This document shows, piece after piece, positions 6,573-14,762 of a DNA stretch of 22,957 nt; the stretch's first letter is position 1; the number at the start of each line of letters is the position of its first letter. Where the stretch lies: the NCBI GenBank assembly GCA_041744375.1, contig JBGTLA010000183.1, positions 1 through 22,957 of the forward strand, given 5' to 3'. The translations under genes were made by a program, and so were the position numbers. The notes under the pieces are model-generated. The model saw only the letters and a list, made by a program, of their open reading frames with translations, was not told where the DNA came from and did not search any database. Source of the DNA: JBGTLA01 sp041744375. Lineage in GTDB: Bacteria; Actinomycetota; Acidimicrobiia; Spongiisociales; ZC4RG35.

Positions 6573-9500
6573 TCAGCTACCAGGATCAACCTGATCGTCG
6601 GCGTACAAGCCGGCCTGCTTGGCTACTTCTCGGGCGCGCTCGAGTTCGGCTGTGGCCCGAGGGAAGCCGCCCGTGGCCGTGAGGGACGCGGCACGGAGAC
6701 GGTGGGCCATCACCTGGCGGGGTGGGTCGGCGCTGTTGTGAAGGACCCACGTGGCCATGTCCCACGACTCGACGTGTCTCCCGAGCTTGCCGTACGACTC
6801 GGCCAGTCGGAGGCGGGTATCGGGCAAGAGGCTCTCGGCTCCGATGGAGAGCGCCGCTTCCTCAGCGTCTTCCAGTCTGGCTAGGGCTTCGTCATTGTCG
6901 CCCTCCGTCATTCGCAGCCATCCCAGGTTCCCGCTGGCCAGGGCCACCCCCTCGGGTGAGCGGGCACCGCGCCATATCCGCAACGCCTCACCGAAGCGCT
7001 TTCCTGCCCGTTCCCTCTCGCCGCCGGCCAGGTCGACCTCGCCGAGAGCATTGATGCTGGCCGCAGCCCGCTCGACGTCACCGGCGCGCGTGCGGGCATC
7101 GATGGCCCTTTCGTATAACCAGGCGGCTTCCTCGAGCCGCCCGCCGCGGTGGGCGTCGGCGGCCAGATCGTGGAGAACGGTGCCTTGGGCGGCCAGGTCA
7201 CCGAGCTCGGCGAATATGGGCAGCGCGGCGTCCCGATGCCGCAGTGCCGTATCCCTGTCTCCGACGACTGTGTGCAACCGATCGAGTAGATGGTGGCTGT
7301 AGGCGAGGGTCTCCTGGTCGCCGGCCTCTGTCGAATGGGCCAGCGCCTTCTCGGCGTGTTCGATCGCTTCTTGGTGACGCCCCTGGCGATGGCGCGTCGA
7401 TGCGTATCCGGCGTGCAACACCGCCAGGCATCGAGAGCGGTCTATGGGGTCGCCGATCTCGGTCGCTTCCGTCAGGGCGCGGGCGTAGAGACCGAGAGCC
7501 TGGGGATACCTGCCGGCCTTTTCATGGACGCCGGCCCTGTGGGCAGCCAGGAGAACTCGGCGGGAATCGTTCTGTTCACTCGAGATGGCCAATCCGTACG
7601 CCTCCAGCGCCCGGTCACCGACCCCGGCTCGAGCCCACACCTCTCCCGCCCGGGCGGCGATCTCGGCCAGTTCCGGTGGCGGCGGGTGAAGGTGGCGGGA
7701 CGCATTCAACGCCAAGGCGTACAGCTCGCCGGCGACGGCGTTCGCTCCTGCCCGCCGAGCTCGGTTCCCGGCCTTGCTGGCGGTGGTCCAGGCTTCGCTC
7801 CACCGTTCGGCGGTGGCAAGGTGGAAGGGGAGCTGGTCGTCGCGATCGTCGACAAGGACATCGGCCACCCGGCTGTGGATCTCGCGGCGCCATCGGTAAG
7901 TGAGGCTCTCGTAGGCGACTTGGCGCACCAGCGGGTTGGTGAACGTCACCGTGTCGGATGTCTTTTCGACGAAACCCTCCAAGCGTTGCCACAGCTGGGG
8001 GTCGTCGGTGTCAATTGCCAGGTCCGAAAGGGTCTCAGCGGCGGTCGATACCTCGAAGCGTTCCCCCAGGACGGACAGATAGCGCAGGACCCGGCGATCC
8101 CCGGGGTCGAGCTCGTCGATACGCGCCGCGATGATGCCCTCGATCGAATGGGGAAGCTCGCTGCTCCCGGTGCCGGCTCGGGCGACGAGTTCGGCCAGGA
8201 AGAGCGGGTTGCCACCCGAGCGCTCGACCAGGCCACCGAGAAGGTGCGGTGGGACGGGTGTGTGCTCGGCCAGTCGCATGGCCAGTTCCGTGGCGTGGTG
8301 GCTCGAGAGCGGTGCCAGTTCCAGCATCGTCGGTCGGTATCCCCGTCCCCGGTGGAGACCGGTTTCGCTTTCGGTGCGGGTGATGACCGCCAGCCAGGGA
8401 GTGTTCTGAAGGCGGGCGAGGAGTTCGGCCACCATTTCGGCGGACGCGTCGTCCATGTTCGAGGCGTCCTCGACGGCCAACACAGTCGGCTTCGTAGCAA
8501 CCGCCTCGACGAGGTCGACCATGACCTGTTGCGCCCGCACGCGGCGGAACCGGGCAGACACCTCCCCAGCTGCCACCGTCTCATCGGCCGCCGCCCCCAA
8601 GGGCAAAGCCAGGAGCGGGGCCCACGGCGAGAGGTGAGGAGCCAGGCCCGCCACCAGACTCGAGAGCCTGTCGCCGGCTTCGACGGGTGTCGCATCGACA
8701 TCGATACCCAGAACCTGTCGCAGAAGGAGACGCGCCGACCGGTACGGAACCGTCTTCTCGAAGGGGTCGCACACGATGGCGTGCCAATTGGCGTCGGTGG
8801 CTAGCAGACGAAGTTCGGCCACGAGGCGTGACTTTCCGGTTCCTTCCGGAGCGGTGATCTCGACCACCTGCCCGTGTCCCTGGCGAGACTCGGCGAGGGC
8901 CCTGACGAGAACGTCCAGCTCGTGGTCGCGGCCGATGAGGTCACCGGTCGGCGGTGGTAGTCGCAACGTCGTCTCCAGTTCGCCTTCGAGCACCGCTGCT
9001 TCGATCAGCGCCTTCTTGCCCTTCACCGAAAATGCTGGAACAGGGCGGGTCGAGAATCTCGCCCCGCTGGGCACGAGCACGGCGCGGGTGGCGAGAGCTT
9101 CCCCCCAGGGCGCACTCGTCATCACCCTGGCCGCCACGTTGGTGGTGTCGCCCATCGTCACATAGGCGCGGCGAGAGAGAGGTCCCACTTCCCCTACGAA
9201 GACATTCCCGGCGTTGACGCCCACTCGGAGCTTCCAGGCTGTGTCGAGCTCGACGATGCGCCGGGCCACCCGGAGCATGCGGGCTTCCTCGTCTCCCGTC
9301 GAGTCGGGTGCTCCGGCGGTCATCATGAGCACGGCCCCGTCGTGGCCCACGTCGGTCGACGTCAACAATATGTCGTGTTCGACGAGGAGATCCATTACCG
9401 CACACGCCAACGAATTGAGTCGGTCGAATGCCTCAACGGGATCCTGGTCGCGCAAGGTCCGGTCGAGACCCCCGATCTCGGCGAAGGCCACGGTGGCCCT

Positions 9501-10223
9501 GCGATGCTCGTGTTCGGTGGAGCCGAGTCGATTGCGTAGCAGGGGTGAGACGAACCGCTCCAGGGGTATGGCGGGCTCCGCAGTGGCATGAGCCGAAGGC
9601 ACCGGAGGTGCAATGTCACGCAAGAGCATTCCTGCCCCCGAGGAGGGGAGGAGGCGCGCGCGGTCGCACAAGGCGGCGGTGGCGGGGCTTACGAGCACCT
9701 GGCCGGCGCCGGCCAGGCGTTCCATCTCGACGGTGGCAGTGGCGGCGGCACCGACGACGAGGAGTTCCAGGTGATCCCCTCCCACGACGCAGAAATGGAA
9801 GTCACCCGAGTGGATTCCAACGGCCATGCGCAGCCGCACCGGCCCAGATCCTGTCTCTACCCGGCCGACGCGCGCCAGTTCACGCTTCATGGCGAGGGCG
9901 GCGTGACACGCCCGGGAGGCGTGGTCGGGGCCGTCGAAGAAGACGAAGAGTGCGTCTCCTGCGAACTTGAGAACGTCACCTCCGTCGACCGAAGAGGCAG
10001 AGAGAAGGGCCTCCCACACCGACGATATGACGTTGACCACCTCTTCTGCGCCGACCCGGCCCCGTCTCGCCAGTTTTTCGGTCAGACGCGTGAATCCGGA
10101 CACGTCTGCAAACAACAGCGTTCCCTCGACGGCCATAGCTCCGGGAACCGGTTCTCGCCACCCCCGAACGAGCTCGGGGACGAATGCGGCGAGGGGGGAA
10201 TCAGCCGGTGTTGCCCGGGACAT
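6573..10223 (-). CDS. Dual class III cyclase-like / AAA ATPase / TPR signalling protein
   Basis: A 1216-residue predicted cytosolic protein. Residues ~30-185 form a cyclase-type domain with FADVSGFT (D40) and LKFAGDAL (K86, D90), both metal aspartates kept. Its transition-state Asn/Arg positions read T162 and E166. Residues ~240-385 form a second cyclase-type domain that keeps N362 and R366 (GDTTNVAAR) but has E249 and His in place of the metal aspartates. An ATPase follows, with Walker A TAPEGTGKS (457-465; Ala458 replaces the usual Gly) and Walker B VLAVEDAS (E585, D586). From ~800 to the end lie TPR-like helical repeats. This layout is known in actinobacterial adenylate cyclase-ATPase proteins. 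The start overlaps the upstream hydrolase gene by 23 bp. The residue pattern suggests one composite active site, but cyclase activity and the nucleotide made are unproven. Confidence 0.9.
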   Translation of the reverse strand: MSRATPADSPLAAFVPELVRGWREPVPGAMAVEGTLLFADVSGFTRLTEKLARRGRVGAEEVVNVISSVWEALLSASSVDGGDVLKFAGDALFVFFDGPDHASRACHAALAMKRELARVGRVETGSGPVRLRMAVGIHSGDFHFCVVGGDHLELLVVGAAATATVEMERLAGAGQVLVSPATAALCDRARLLPSSGAGMLLRDIAPPVPSAHATAEPAIPLERFVSPLLRNRLGSTEHEHRRATVAFAEIGGLDRTLRDQDPVEAFDRLNSLACAVMDLLVEHDILLTSTDVGHDGAVLMMTAGAPDSTGDEEARMLRVARRIVELDTAWKLRVGVNAGNVFVGEVGPLSRRAYVTMGDTTNVAARVMTSAPWGEALATRAVLVPSGARFSTRPVPAFSVKGKKALIEAAVLEGELETTLRLPPPTGDLIGRDHELDVLVRALAESRQGHGQVVEITAPEGTGKSRLVAELRLLATDANWHAIVCDPFEKTVPYRSARLLLRQVLGIDVDATPVEAGDRLSSLVAGLAPHLSPWAPLLALPLGAAADETVAAGEVSARFRRVRAQQVMVDLVEAVATKPTVLAVEDASNMDDASAEMVAELLARLQNTPWLAVITRTESETGLHRGRGYRPTMLELAPLSSHHATELAMRLAEHTPVPPHLLGGLVERSGGNPLFLAELVARAGTGSSELPHSIEGIIAARIDELDPGDRRVLRYLSVLGERFEVSTAAETLSDLAIDTDDPQLWQRLEGFVEKTSDTVTFTNPLVRQVAYESLTYRWRREIHSRVADVLVDDRDDQLPFHLATAERWSEAWTTASKAGNRARRAGANAVAGELYALALNASRHLHPPPPELAEIAARAGEVWARAGVGDRALEAYGLAISSEQNDSRRVLLAAHRAGVHEKAGRYPQALGLYARALTEATEIGDPIDRSRCLAVLHAGYASTRHRQGRHQEAIEHAEKALAHSTEAGDQETLAYSHHLLDRLHTVVGDRDTALRHRDAALPIFAELGDLAAQGTVLHDLAADAHRGGRLEEAAWLYERAIDARTRAGDVERAAASINALGEVDLAGGERERAGKRFGEALRIWRGARSPEGVALASGNLGWLRMTEGDNDEALARLEDAEEAALSIGAESLLPDTRLRLAESYGKLGRHVESWDMATWVLHNSADPPRQVMAHRLRAASLTATGGFPRATAELERAREVAKQAGLYADDQVDPGS

Positions 10224-11055
10224 CGATCACCTGCCCTTCGAAGGCGACCCGAACGTCGACTGAGGGCACCTGCCGGCAGGCGTCTGCCAGAGCGTCGAGC
10301 TGTGCGTCGGTCCGGTCGATGTCGTGGTGGAAGAGCAGCACCGACCCGGCACCAGCCTCTTGGGCCAGACCGATGGCGTACGTCGGGGTCGAGTGCCCGT
10401 AATCCGAGCGGGACTCCCATTCGCCTTCTGAGTATTGGGCATCGTGGATGAGCAGGTCGACACCTTCGGCCAGCTCGACGGCCGCTTCGTGATACGCCCC
10501 GAACCCGGTGGGTCCGTCGCCGACTGCCGTGGGGTTGTGGTCGGAAAGATATGCCACTGATGCTCGACCGTCTTCCACGCGGTAACCGAAGGTCGTCCCG
10601 CCTTTGTGTGGTATCTCTCGGGCCGTGACCTCGAATTCCTCGATGAGATGCGTTCCCTCTTTCAAGGTGTTGAAGCTCCAACGGCCCCTGAGTTGGGCCG
10701 GCGTGATGGGAAAGTGGGGCGGCGACATCGACCGCTCCAGCACGGATACGGCTTCCTCGCCCTCCTGGTGGGGCATGAACAGGTCGACTCTGCTCTCGGG
10801 CTGGTCGCCAGCGCTGAAGAAGGGAAGTCCGCAGGTGTGGTCCCAGTGGAGGTGACCGAGAACGATCGAGCCGGCGAAGGCGGCTTCGCCGAGCAGACGG
10901 CCGACGTTGCGAATCCCACTTCCGGCGTCGAGGATGAGAGTGGGCGTCCGGCCGTCGGGGCAGATGGCCACGCACGAGGTGTGGCCGCCGTAACGGACGA
11001 AGTCCTGTCCGGGGGCGGAAGCAGAGCCCCGAGAACCGCAGATGTGCACCCTCAT
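10201..11055 (-). CDS. MBL-fold metallo-hydrolase, phosphodiesterase-like
   Basis: A 284-residue soluble metallo-beta-lactamase-fold protein. The N-terminal CGSRGSASAPGQDFVRYGGH pattern is typical of the PhnP/cyclic-phosphodiesterase branch. The metal-binding signature is HLHWDH (H68, H70, D72, H73). Further likely ligands are H150, the SDH at 171-173 (D172), H204-D205, H221 and H243-H244. It probably binds two metal ions and hydrolyses a phosphodiester or similar bond. Its 3' end overlaps the start of the cyclase-like gene, and a cyclic-nucleotide-binding protein is encoded upstream. I infer that it may degrade the nucleotide made by its neighbour. A role on another cyclic phosphate or on RNA is possible, since the fold alone does not fix the substrate. 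The start has a GGAGG about 10 bases upstream. Confidence 0.85.
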   Translation of the reverse strand: MRVHICGSRGSASAPGQDFVRYGGHTSCVAICPDGRTPTLILDAGSGIRNVGRLLGEAAFAGSIVLGHLHWDHTCGLPFFSAGDQPESRVDLFMPHQEGEEAVSVLERSMSPPHFPITPAQLRGRWSFNTLKEGTHLIEEFEVTAREIPHKGGTTFGYRVEDGRASVAYLSDHNPTAVGDGPTGFGAYHEAAVELAEGVDLLIHDAQYSEGEWESRSDYGHSTPTYAIGLAQEAGAGSVLLFHHDIDRTDAQLDALADACRQVPSVDVRVAFEGQVIDVPGNTG

Positions 11056-11155
11056 GCTGTCCGTGCCTCCCAGCGTTCCGACGCCATCTTGCCGGCCGGC
11101 TGGCTGAAGGGATGACGTAAGAGGCGGCGGGGATATGTCACCGGAGAGAGAGCAC

Positions 11156-12172
11156 TCACGACGTGGCGGTCTCCCTCCGATGCCCCTGCGCCAGCTCCTT
11201 CAGTGCCTGGTGGTCGATGTTGGAGGCCGAGGCGACGGCCACCTTGACCGGCGTGCTGGCCCGTAGGGTCGAGGTTCGGCGACCACCCTCGAGGATGGCT
11301 CGCTCCCCGAGGATGGTTCCCGGGCCGACCTCGGCCACCGCCTCACCGTCCACGAGCACCGAGAGCATCCCGTCGAGCACCAGGAACAGCTCGTCGCCTT
11401 CGGTCCCCTGCTCGGTGAGGTCGACGCCCTTGGCAACACGTCGGATCTCCGGGCGGGCCCTGCCCTGCATGATGAGGGCGGAGAGTCGGCGCTCCAGGGC
11501 ACTTTCCACCTCGGAGACCAGCAATTGGTGCTCCTTGTCGCTCCACGGAGAGTTGTCAACCGACATGTCGTCGGCCCAACCTTTGTAGTCGGCGAAGCCC
11601 GACTTCTGCACGAGGACACCGTCGCTGTCGTAGAACCAGTGGCGAGGGAAAGGACTGGCTCCCACGACCTCGTGTTCGGCGCGACCGTCGGCGTGAAGCG
11701 TCAACGACAACGTCGTCCACACGGTGGGGGCAGTCACCTGAAGGAAGGGGGGCCGATTGACGGTGCGGGGCATCGGTGAGCCGGTGCGTCCGCCAGTCGT
11801 CTGGGTGAAGCGCACCCAACCATCGCCGTGCTCCGGCTCGCGACGTATGTCGGGGAAGGCCACCGGAGCGAATTCCAGTGATCGTACGCCGAGGTTGGCC
11901 ACGGTCGAGGACATGAGTCCCCCTCCCTCGTAGCCGGCATCCACGATCCGGTCATCATCCGTTTCGAGCCAGGCCTCCAGACGATTGGCAAACCTGAAGG
12001 CCGACGTTTGGTGAAGCGCCCCCAGGTCTTCGAGACGATCGGGTGGGGGGGCGTCGTAGTGGCCCACCCCCAGGATGATCGGAATCTTGACCAGGCTCAT
12101 GGGGATCGCCTCTGACGGGATCCAGGAAATGGATGTGAACGACGCCGTTTGCCTCACGATCTTCCTCCTCAC
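11156..12172 (-). CDS. Cyclic-nucleotide-binding-domain protein
   Basis: A 338-residue protein. The C-terminal ~90 residues form a cNMP-binding beta-roll with the phosphate-binding cassette GERAILEGGRRTSTLRA; its Glu and the Arg pair are the usual ribose and phosphate contacts. There is no DNA-binding HTH, so it is not a Crp/Fnr regulator. The N-terminal ~240 residues (VRRKIVRQTASFTSISWIPS, later GDGWVRFTQTTGGRTG and ASPFPRHWFYDSDG) are a conserved actinobacterial region that I cannot assign a function. I chose the GTG at 12172 because GGGAGG lies exactly 7 bases upstream (12180-12185); an ATG at 12208 would extend it by 12 residues of non-family sequence. The gene is first in the minus-strand set, 100 bp upstream of the hydrolase, and is the likely receptor for the nucleotide made by the cassette. 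Confidence 0.86.
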   Translation of the reverse strand: MRRKIVRQTASFTSISWIPSEAIPMSLVKIPIILGVGHYDAPPPDRLEDLGALHQTSAFRFANRLEAWLETDDDRIVDAGYEGGGLMSSTVANLGVRSLEFAPVAFPDIRREPEHGDGWVRFTQTTGGRTGSPMPRTVNRPPFLQVTAPTVWTTLSLTLHADGRAEHEVVGASPFPRHWFYDSDGVLVQKSGFADYKGWADDMSVDNSPWSDKEHQLLVSEVESALERRLSALIMQGRARPEIRRVAKGVDLTEQGTEGDELFLVLDGMLSVLVDGEAVAEVGPGTILGERAILEGGRRTSTLRASTPVKVAVASASNIDHQALKELAQGHRRETATS

Positions 12173-12179
12173 TTTCGTA

Positions 12180-12185
12180 CCTCCC
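12180..12185 (-). promoter_or_regulatory. Shine-Dalgarno GGGAGG deciding a GTG start
   Basis: GGGAGG on the minus strand, 7 bases before the GTG at 12172. It lies downstream of the alternative ATG at 12208, which has no comparable ribosome binding site. Confidence 0.75.
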
Positions 12186-12253
12186 GAGAATGGCACAGCG
12201 TGCGTCACGGCACCGTTACGTCCGTCCTCCCGGCAAGTTATCCGGCTCCGTAA

Positions 12254-12266
12254 CGTTCTCGGAACG
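12254..12266. repeat. Inverted repeat in divergent promoter region (possible operator)
   Basis: CGTTC-TCG-GAACG, a 5-bp dyad in the 138-bp region (12173-12310) between the divergent cNMP-binding and phosphatase genes. A wider pair, CGTTACG at 12214-12220 and CGTAACG at 12249-12255, surrounds the same area. Either could be a regulator site or the stem of a leader hairpin. Short dyads are common by chance in GC-rich DNA, so this is weak. Confidence 0.3.
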
Positions 12267-12295
12267 CGATGTTGGTAGAAAGGGGAGAACCGGAA

Positions 12296-12301
12296 GAGGA
12301 G
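12296..12301 (+). promoter_or_regulatory. Shine-Dalgarno GAGGAG for the phosphatase gene
   Basis: GAGGAG with 9 bases to the GTG at 12311. It favours that start over the ATG at 12269, which has only a poor purine stretch before it. Confidence 0.6.
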
Positions 12302-12310
12302 TTACGCAAC

Positions 12311-13900
12311 GTGGCGCGACGCAGGTGGCGACGAACCCCCACAACAGAGGAGACGCTGCCTGCTTCCATCGACGTCCAGGCCGTCGACCCGGTGGATATC
12401 GCCCCCGGTGATCCGCTGCTGGCTTACCTCCAAGAGGTGGCTCGGCCCGTCGAGCTGCAGAAGGTAGAACTGGAGTCTCCGGCGTTGGAGGAGATGCTCG
12501 CCGCCGGCGTCGAGCTGGCCGTCCCGCTGGTGACACAGGGCGAGCTGGTGGGAATTCTCAACCTCGGTCCTCGCCTGTCCGAACGCGATTATTCCACCGA
12601 CGACCGCAAGCTACTGGACAGCCTCGCCTCACAGGCGGCTCCGGCAGTCCGGGTTGCCCAGCTCGTACGAGAACAAGAGCTCGAGGCCCAGAACCGAGAG
12701 CGAATCGCCCAAGAATTGCGGGTTGCCCGATTGATCCAACAGACCCTCCTCCCCAAGGAGTTACCTCAGCTTCGGGGTTGGACGGTGGAGGCGTTCTACC
12801 AGCCTGCCCGGGAGGTAGGGGGTGACTTCTACGACTTCATCGACCTCGGCGATGGGCGTCTGGGTGTCGTGGAGGGCGACGTCACCGATAAGGGCGTGCC
12901 GGCTGCCATCGTTATGGCGACCTGTCGGACCATGCTGCGTGCCGCCGCCCGCCGGATCGACGATCCGGGCCGGGTTCTCGAATCGGTCAACGACACCCTC
13001 CATATCGATATTCCGCCCAACATGTTCGTCACCTGCCTGTACGCCGTGGTCGACACGGTCACCGGGGTCATCCGCTATGCCAATGCCGGCCACAACCTTC
13101 CCTACGTCCGCACCGAAAATGGGGTCGAGGAACTTCGAGCCACCGGGATGCCCCTCGGCCTCCTCCCGCAGATGACCTATGAGGTGAAGGAGGCAAAACT
13201 GGCGCATGGGGATACGATGCTCATCCACTCCGATGGGGTCGCCGAGGCTCACAATCCCCGCGGAGAGATGTTTGGGTTCGGGGGCCTCATCGGCCTGATG
13301 GGCACCTACGGCCACGCCGATCGCCTCGTGGAACGGCTCATGAGCGAACTCGCAGAGTTCACCGGGCCGGATTGGGAGCAGGAAGACGACGTGACTCTTG
13401 TGGTGCTACGGCGTTCGTCGTCGGCCCAAGACGCATCTTCCACCGCGCCATCTCAGGGTCTTCTGGCCGAGTTCGAGGTGGCCAGTGTCGAAGGCAACGA
13501 ACGCGAGGCGATGGATCAGGTGGTGGCGGCGGTGTCGAAGCTCGGGCTTACCACCGCCAAACTCGACCGGCTCAAGACCGCAGTCTCGGAAGCGACCATG
13601 AACGCCATAGAGCACGGCAATCGCAACGTGGCAGAGCTGCCCGTCGTCGTGACTGTGGCGGTAGACGCCGGGGCGTTACGGGTGAAGGTCTCCGATCAGG
13701 GGGGAGCCGAAGGTGACGACTATCTCGATACCGAAACTCCCGACCTCGACGCCAAGCTCGATGGCCTGCAATCTCCCCGCGGTTGGGGCCTCTTCCTGAT
13801 CGAGAATATGGTCGACGAGTTACACGAAACCAATCGGGATGGGCGGCACACGATCGAGCTCATCATGTACCTGGAAGGAGACGAGCATGCCGGGACGTGA
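12311..13900 (+). CDS. GAF-like / SpoIIE-type phosphatase / RsbW-like kinase fusion
   Basis: A 529-residue protein in a partner-switching pathway. Residues ~20-120 resemble a GAF core (VPLVTQGELVGILNLGPRLSERDYS), followed by a coiled-coil linker to ~145. Residues ~150-370 are a PP2C/SpoIIE phosphatase with likely metal aspartates D172 (GGDFYD), D190 (EGDVTDKG), D308 (HSDG) and D360 (DDVTLVVL). Residues ~385-520 are a HATPase_c anti-sigma-kinase domain with an N-box (SEATMNAIEHGN, E427 and N431), a G1 box (VSDQGG) and a G2 box (RGWGLFLIENM). The phosphatase should remove phosphate from STAS antagonists such as the next two gene products, and the kinase domain could add it. I prefer the GTG at 12311, with GAGGAG 9 bases upstream; an ATG at 12269 would add 14 residues. 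The stop overlaps the next gene by 14 bp. Confidence 0.9.
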   Translation: MARRRWRRTPTTEETLPASIDVQAVDPVDIAPGDPLLAYLQEVARPVELQKVELESPALEEMLAAGVELAVPLVTQGELVGILNLGPRLSERDYSTDDRKLLDSLASQAAPAVRVAQLVREQELEAQNRERIAQELRVARLIQQTLLPKELPQLRGWTVEAFYQPAREVGGDFYDFIDLGDGRLGVVEGDVTDKGVPAAIVMATCRTMLRAAARRIDDPGRVLESVNDTLHIDIPPNMFVTCLYAVVDTVTGVIRYANAGHNLPYVRTENGVEELRATGMPLGLLPQMTYEVKEAKLAHGDTMLIHSDGVAEAHNPRGEMFGFGGLIGLMGTYGHADRLVERLMSELAEFTGPDWEQEDDVTLVVLRRSSSAQDASSTAPSQGLLAEFEVASVEGNEREAMDQVVAAVSKLGLTTAKLDRLKTAVSEATMNAIEHGNRNVAELPVVVTVAVDAGALRVKVSDQGGAEGDDYLDTETPDLDAKLDGLQSPRGWGLFLIENMVDELHETNRDGRHTIELIMYLEGDEHAGT

Positions 13901-14243
13901 GTTCGAGGCCATGGTCGAAGTCGATGGTGAGCGCACCGTCATTTCACTACACGGTGACATCAATGCCGGAGCCCGGGAACGGCTCGAAAGGGCTTACACG
14001 GAGGCGGAACGGGCCAAGAGCGACGCAGTGGTGCTCGACTTCAGCGACGTCGACTACATCAATTCGACGGGAATCGCCCTGATCGTCGGGGCTCTGGCTC
14101 GGGCTCGGGCCGCCAATCTTCCGGTGGTGGCGTTTGGATTGAACGACCACTACCGCCAGATCTTCCAGATCACACGACTGTCGGACTTTGTGGGTATCTA
14201 TCCGGATCAGGCGACTGCTCTTCAGGCAGCGCAAGCGGTATGA
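13887..14243 (+). CDS. STAS-domain anti-sigma factor antagonist, copy 1
   Basis: A 118-residue single STAS domain of SpoIIAA/RsbV type. The key stretch is FSDVDYINSTGIALIVG; S60 in NSTG sits at the position phosphorylated by the anti-sigma kinase in this family. ALARARAANLPVVAFGLNDHYRQIFQITRLSDF follows as the conserved second half. The ATG at 13887 lies inside the phosphatase gene's 3' end (14-bp overlap) with GGAAGGAG just upstream, so coupled translation is likely; the same frame is open from 13839 but without a better start. In the model the dephosphorylated form binds an anti-sigma kinase, here possibly the fused HATPase domain of the neighbour, and releases a sigma factor. No partner sigma factor is encoded next to it. 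Confidence 0.92.
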   Translation: MPGREFEAMVEVDGERTVISLHGDINAGARERLERAYTEAERAKSDAVVLDFSDVDYINSTGIALIVGALARARAANLPVVAFGLNDHYRQIFQITRLSDFVGIYPDQATALQAAQAV

Positions 14244-14256
14244 CATGGGAGAGAAC

Positions 14257-14598
14257 ATGACAGCACCGAAGATGAACGTGCGGCGGCCGAACGACGCGGC
14301 GAGCGTCATCGACGTGACCGGAGAGGTGACCGCGGCCTCAGAAGAGGCCCTCACGGAGGCGTTCGGTGTCGCCAGCGACGGCGCCAAGGTGGTGGTGTTC
14401 AACTTCACCGACCTCGACTACATGAACAGCAGCGGGATCGGGCTGTTGGTGACCGTCCTCATCCGCGCTCAGCGCCAGGATCAGAAGCTGATGGCCTACG
14501 GGCTCAACGAGCACTACCGCCAGATATTCATGCTCACCCGCCTGGACGAGGCCATCACCATCTTCGCCGACGAAGAGGCAGTGCTCGCCGCCGTCTGA
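14257..14598 (+). CDS. STAS-domain anti-sigma factor antagonist, copy 2
   Basis: A 113-residue STAS protein with FTDLDYMNSSGIGLLV (S58 as the candidate phospho-serine) and the same GLNEHYRQIFMLTRLDEA segment as copy 1, so the two arose by duplication. The ATG at 14257 is preceded by GGGAGAG; an ATG at 14245 would add four residues. The gene starts 13 bp after copy 1. Copy 2 is clearly diverged outside the core (about half of the residues differ by eye), which could mean that the two antagonists serve different anti-sigma kinases or respond differently to the phosphatase. That split of roles is inference. The gap to the next gene (14599-14762) holds no clear terminator. Confidence 0.92.
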   Translation: MTAPKMNVRRPNDAASVIDVTGEVTAASEEALTEAFGVASDGAKVVVFNFTDLDYMNSSGIGLLVTVLIRAQRQDQKLMAYGLNEHYRQIFMLTRLDEAITIFADEEAVLAAV

Positions 14599-14762
14599 CA
14601 CGTTCGGCGTAGTTTCCCTTTTGCCAACTCGGCGTTTCCAGCCGGGCAGCATCCCCGCTGGCGAAGCCGGCAGGTCGAATACTCCCCGAGTCACAAGGCG
14701 AGAGACGGCGGTTTCCTAGCGGCGGTCGTTTGCCCGGGGGGCCTCGGGGTATGTTACGGGAC

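Noticed and set aside
7290..8804. Long plus-strand open frame (504 codons) opposite the cyclase-ATPase gene
   Set aside because: It is the antisense shadow of a strongly supported gene with clear domains. The translated product has no recognisable motif, and such frames are common in GC-rich DNA.
11093..11106. GC-rich palindrome GCCGGCCGGC between the cNMP-binding and hydrolase genes
   Set aside because: It is short and made only of G/C, which is expected by chance at this base composition; no T-run follows to suggest a terminator.
14599..14762. Possible terminator after the second STAS gene
   Set aside because: Only weak, imperfect GC dyads are present with no T-run on the expected side, so I could not support a terminator.
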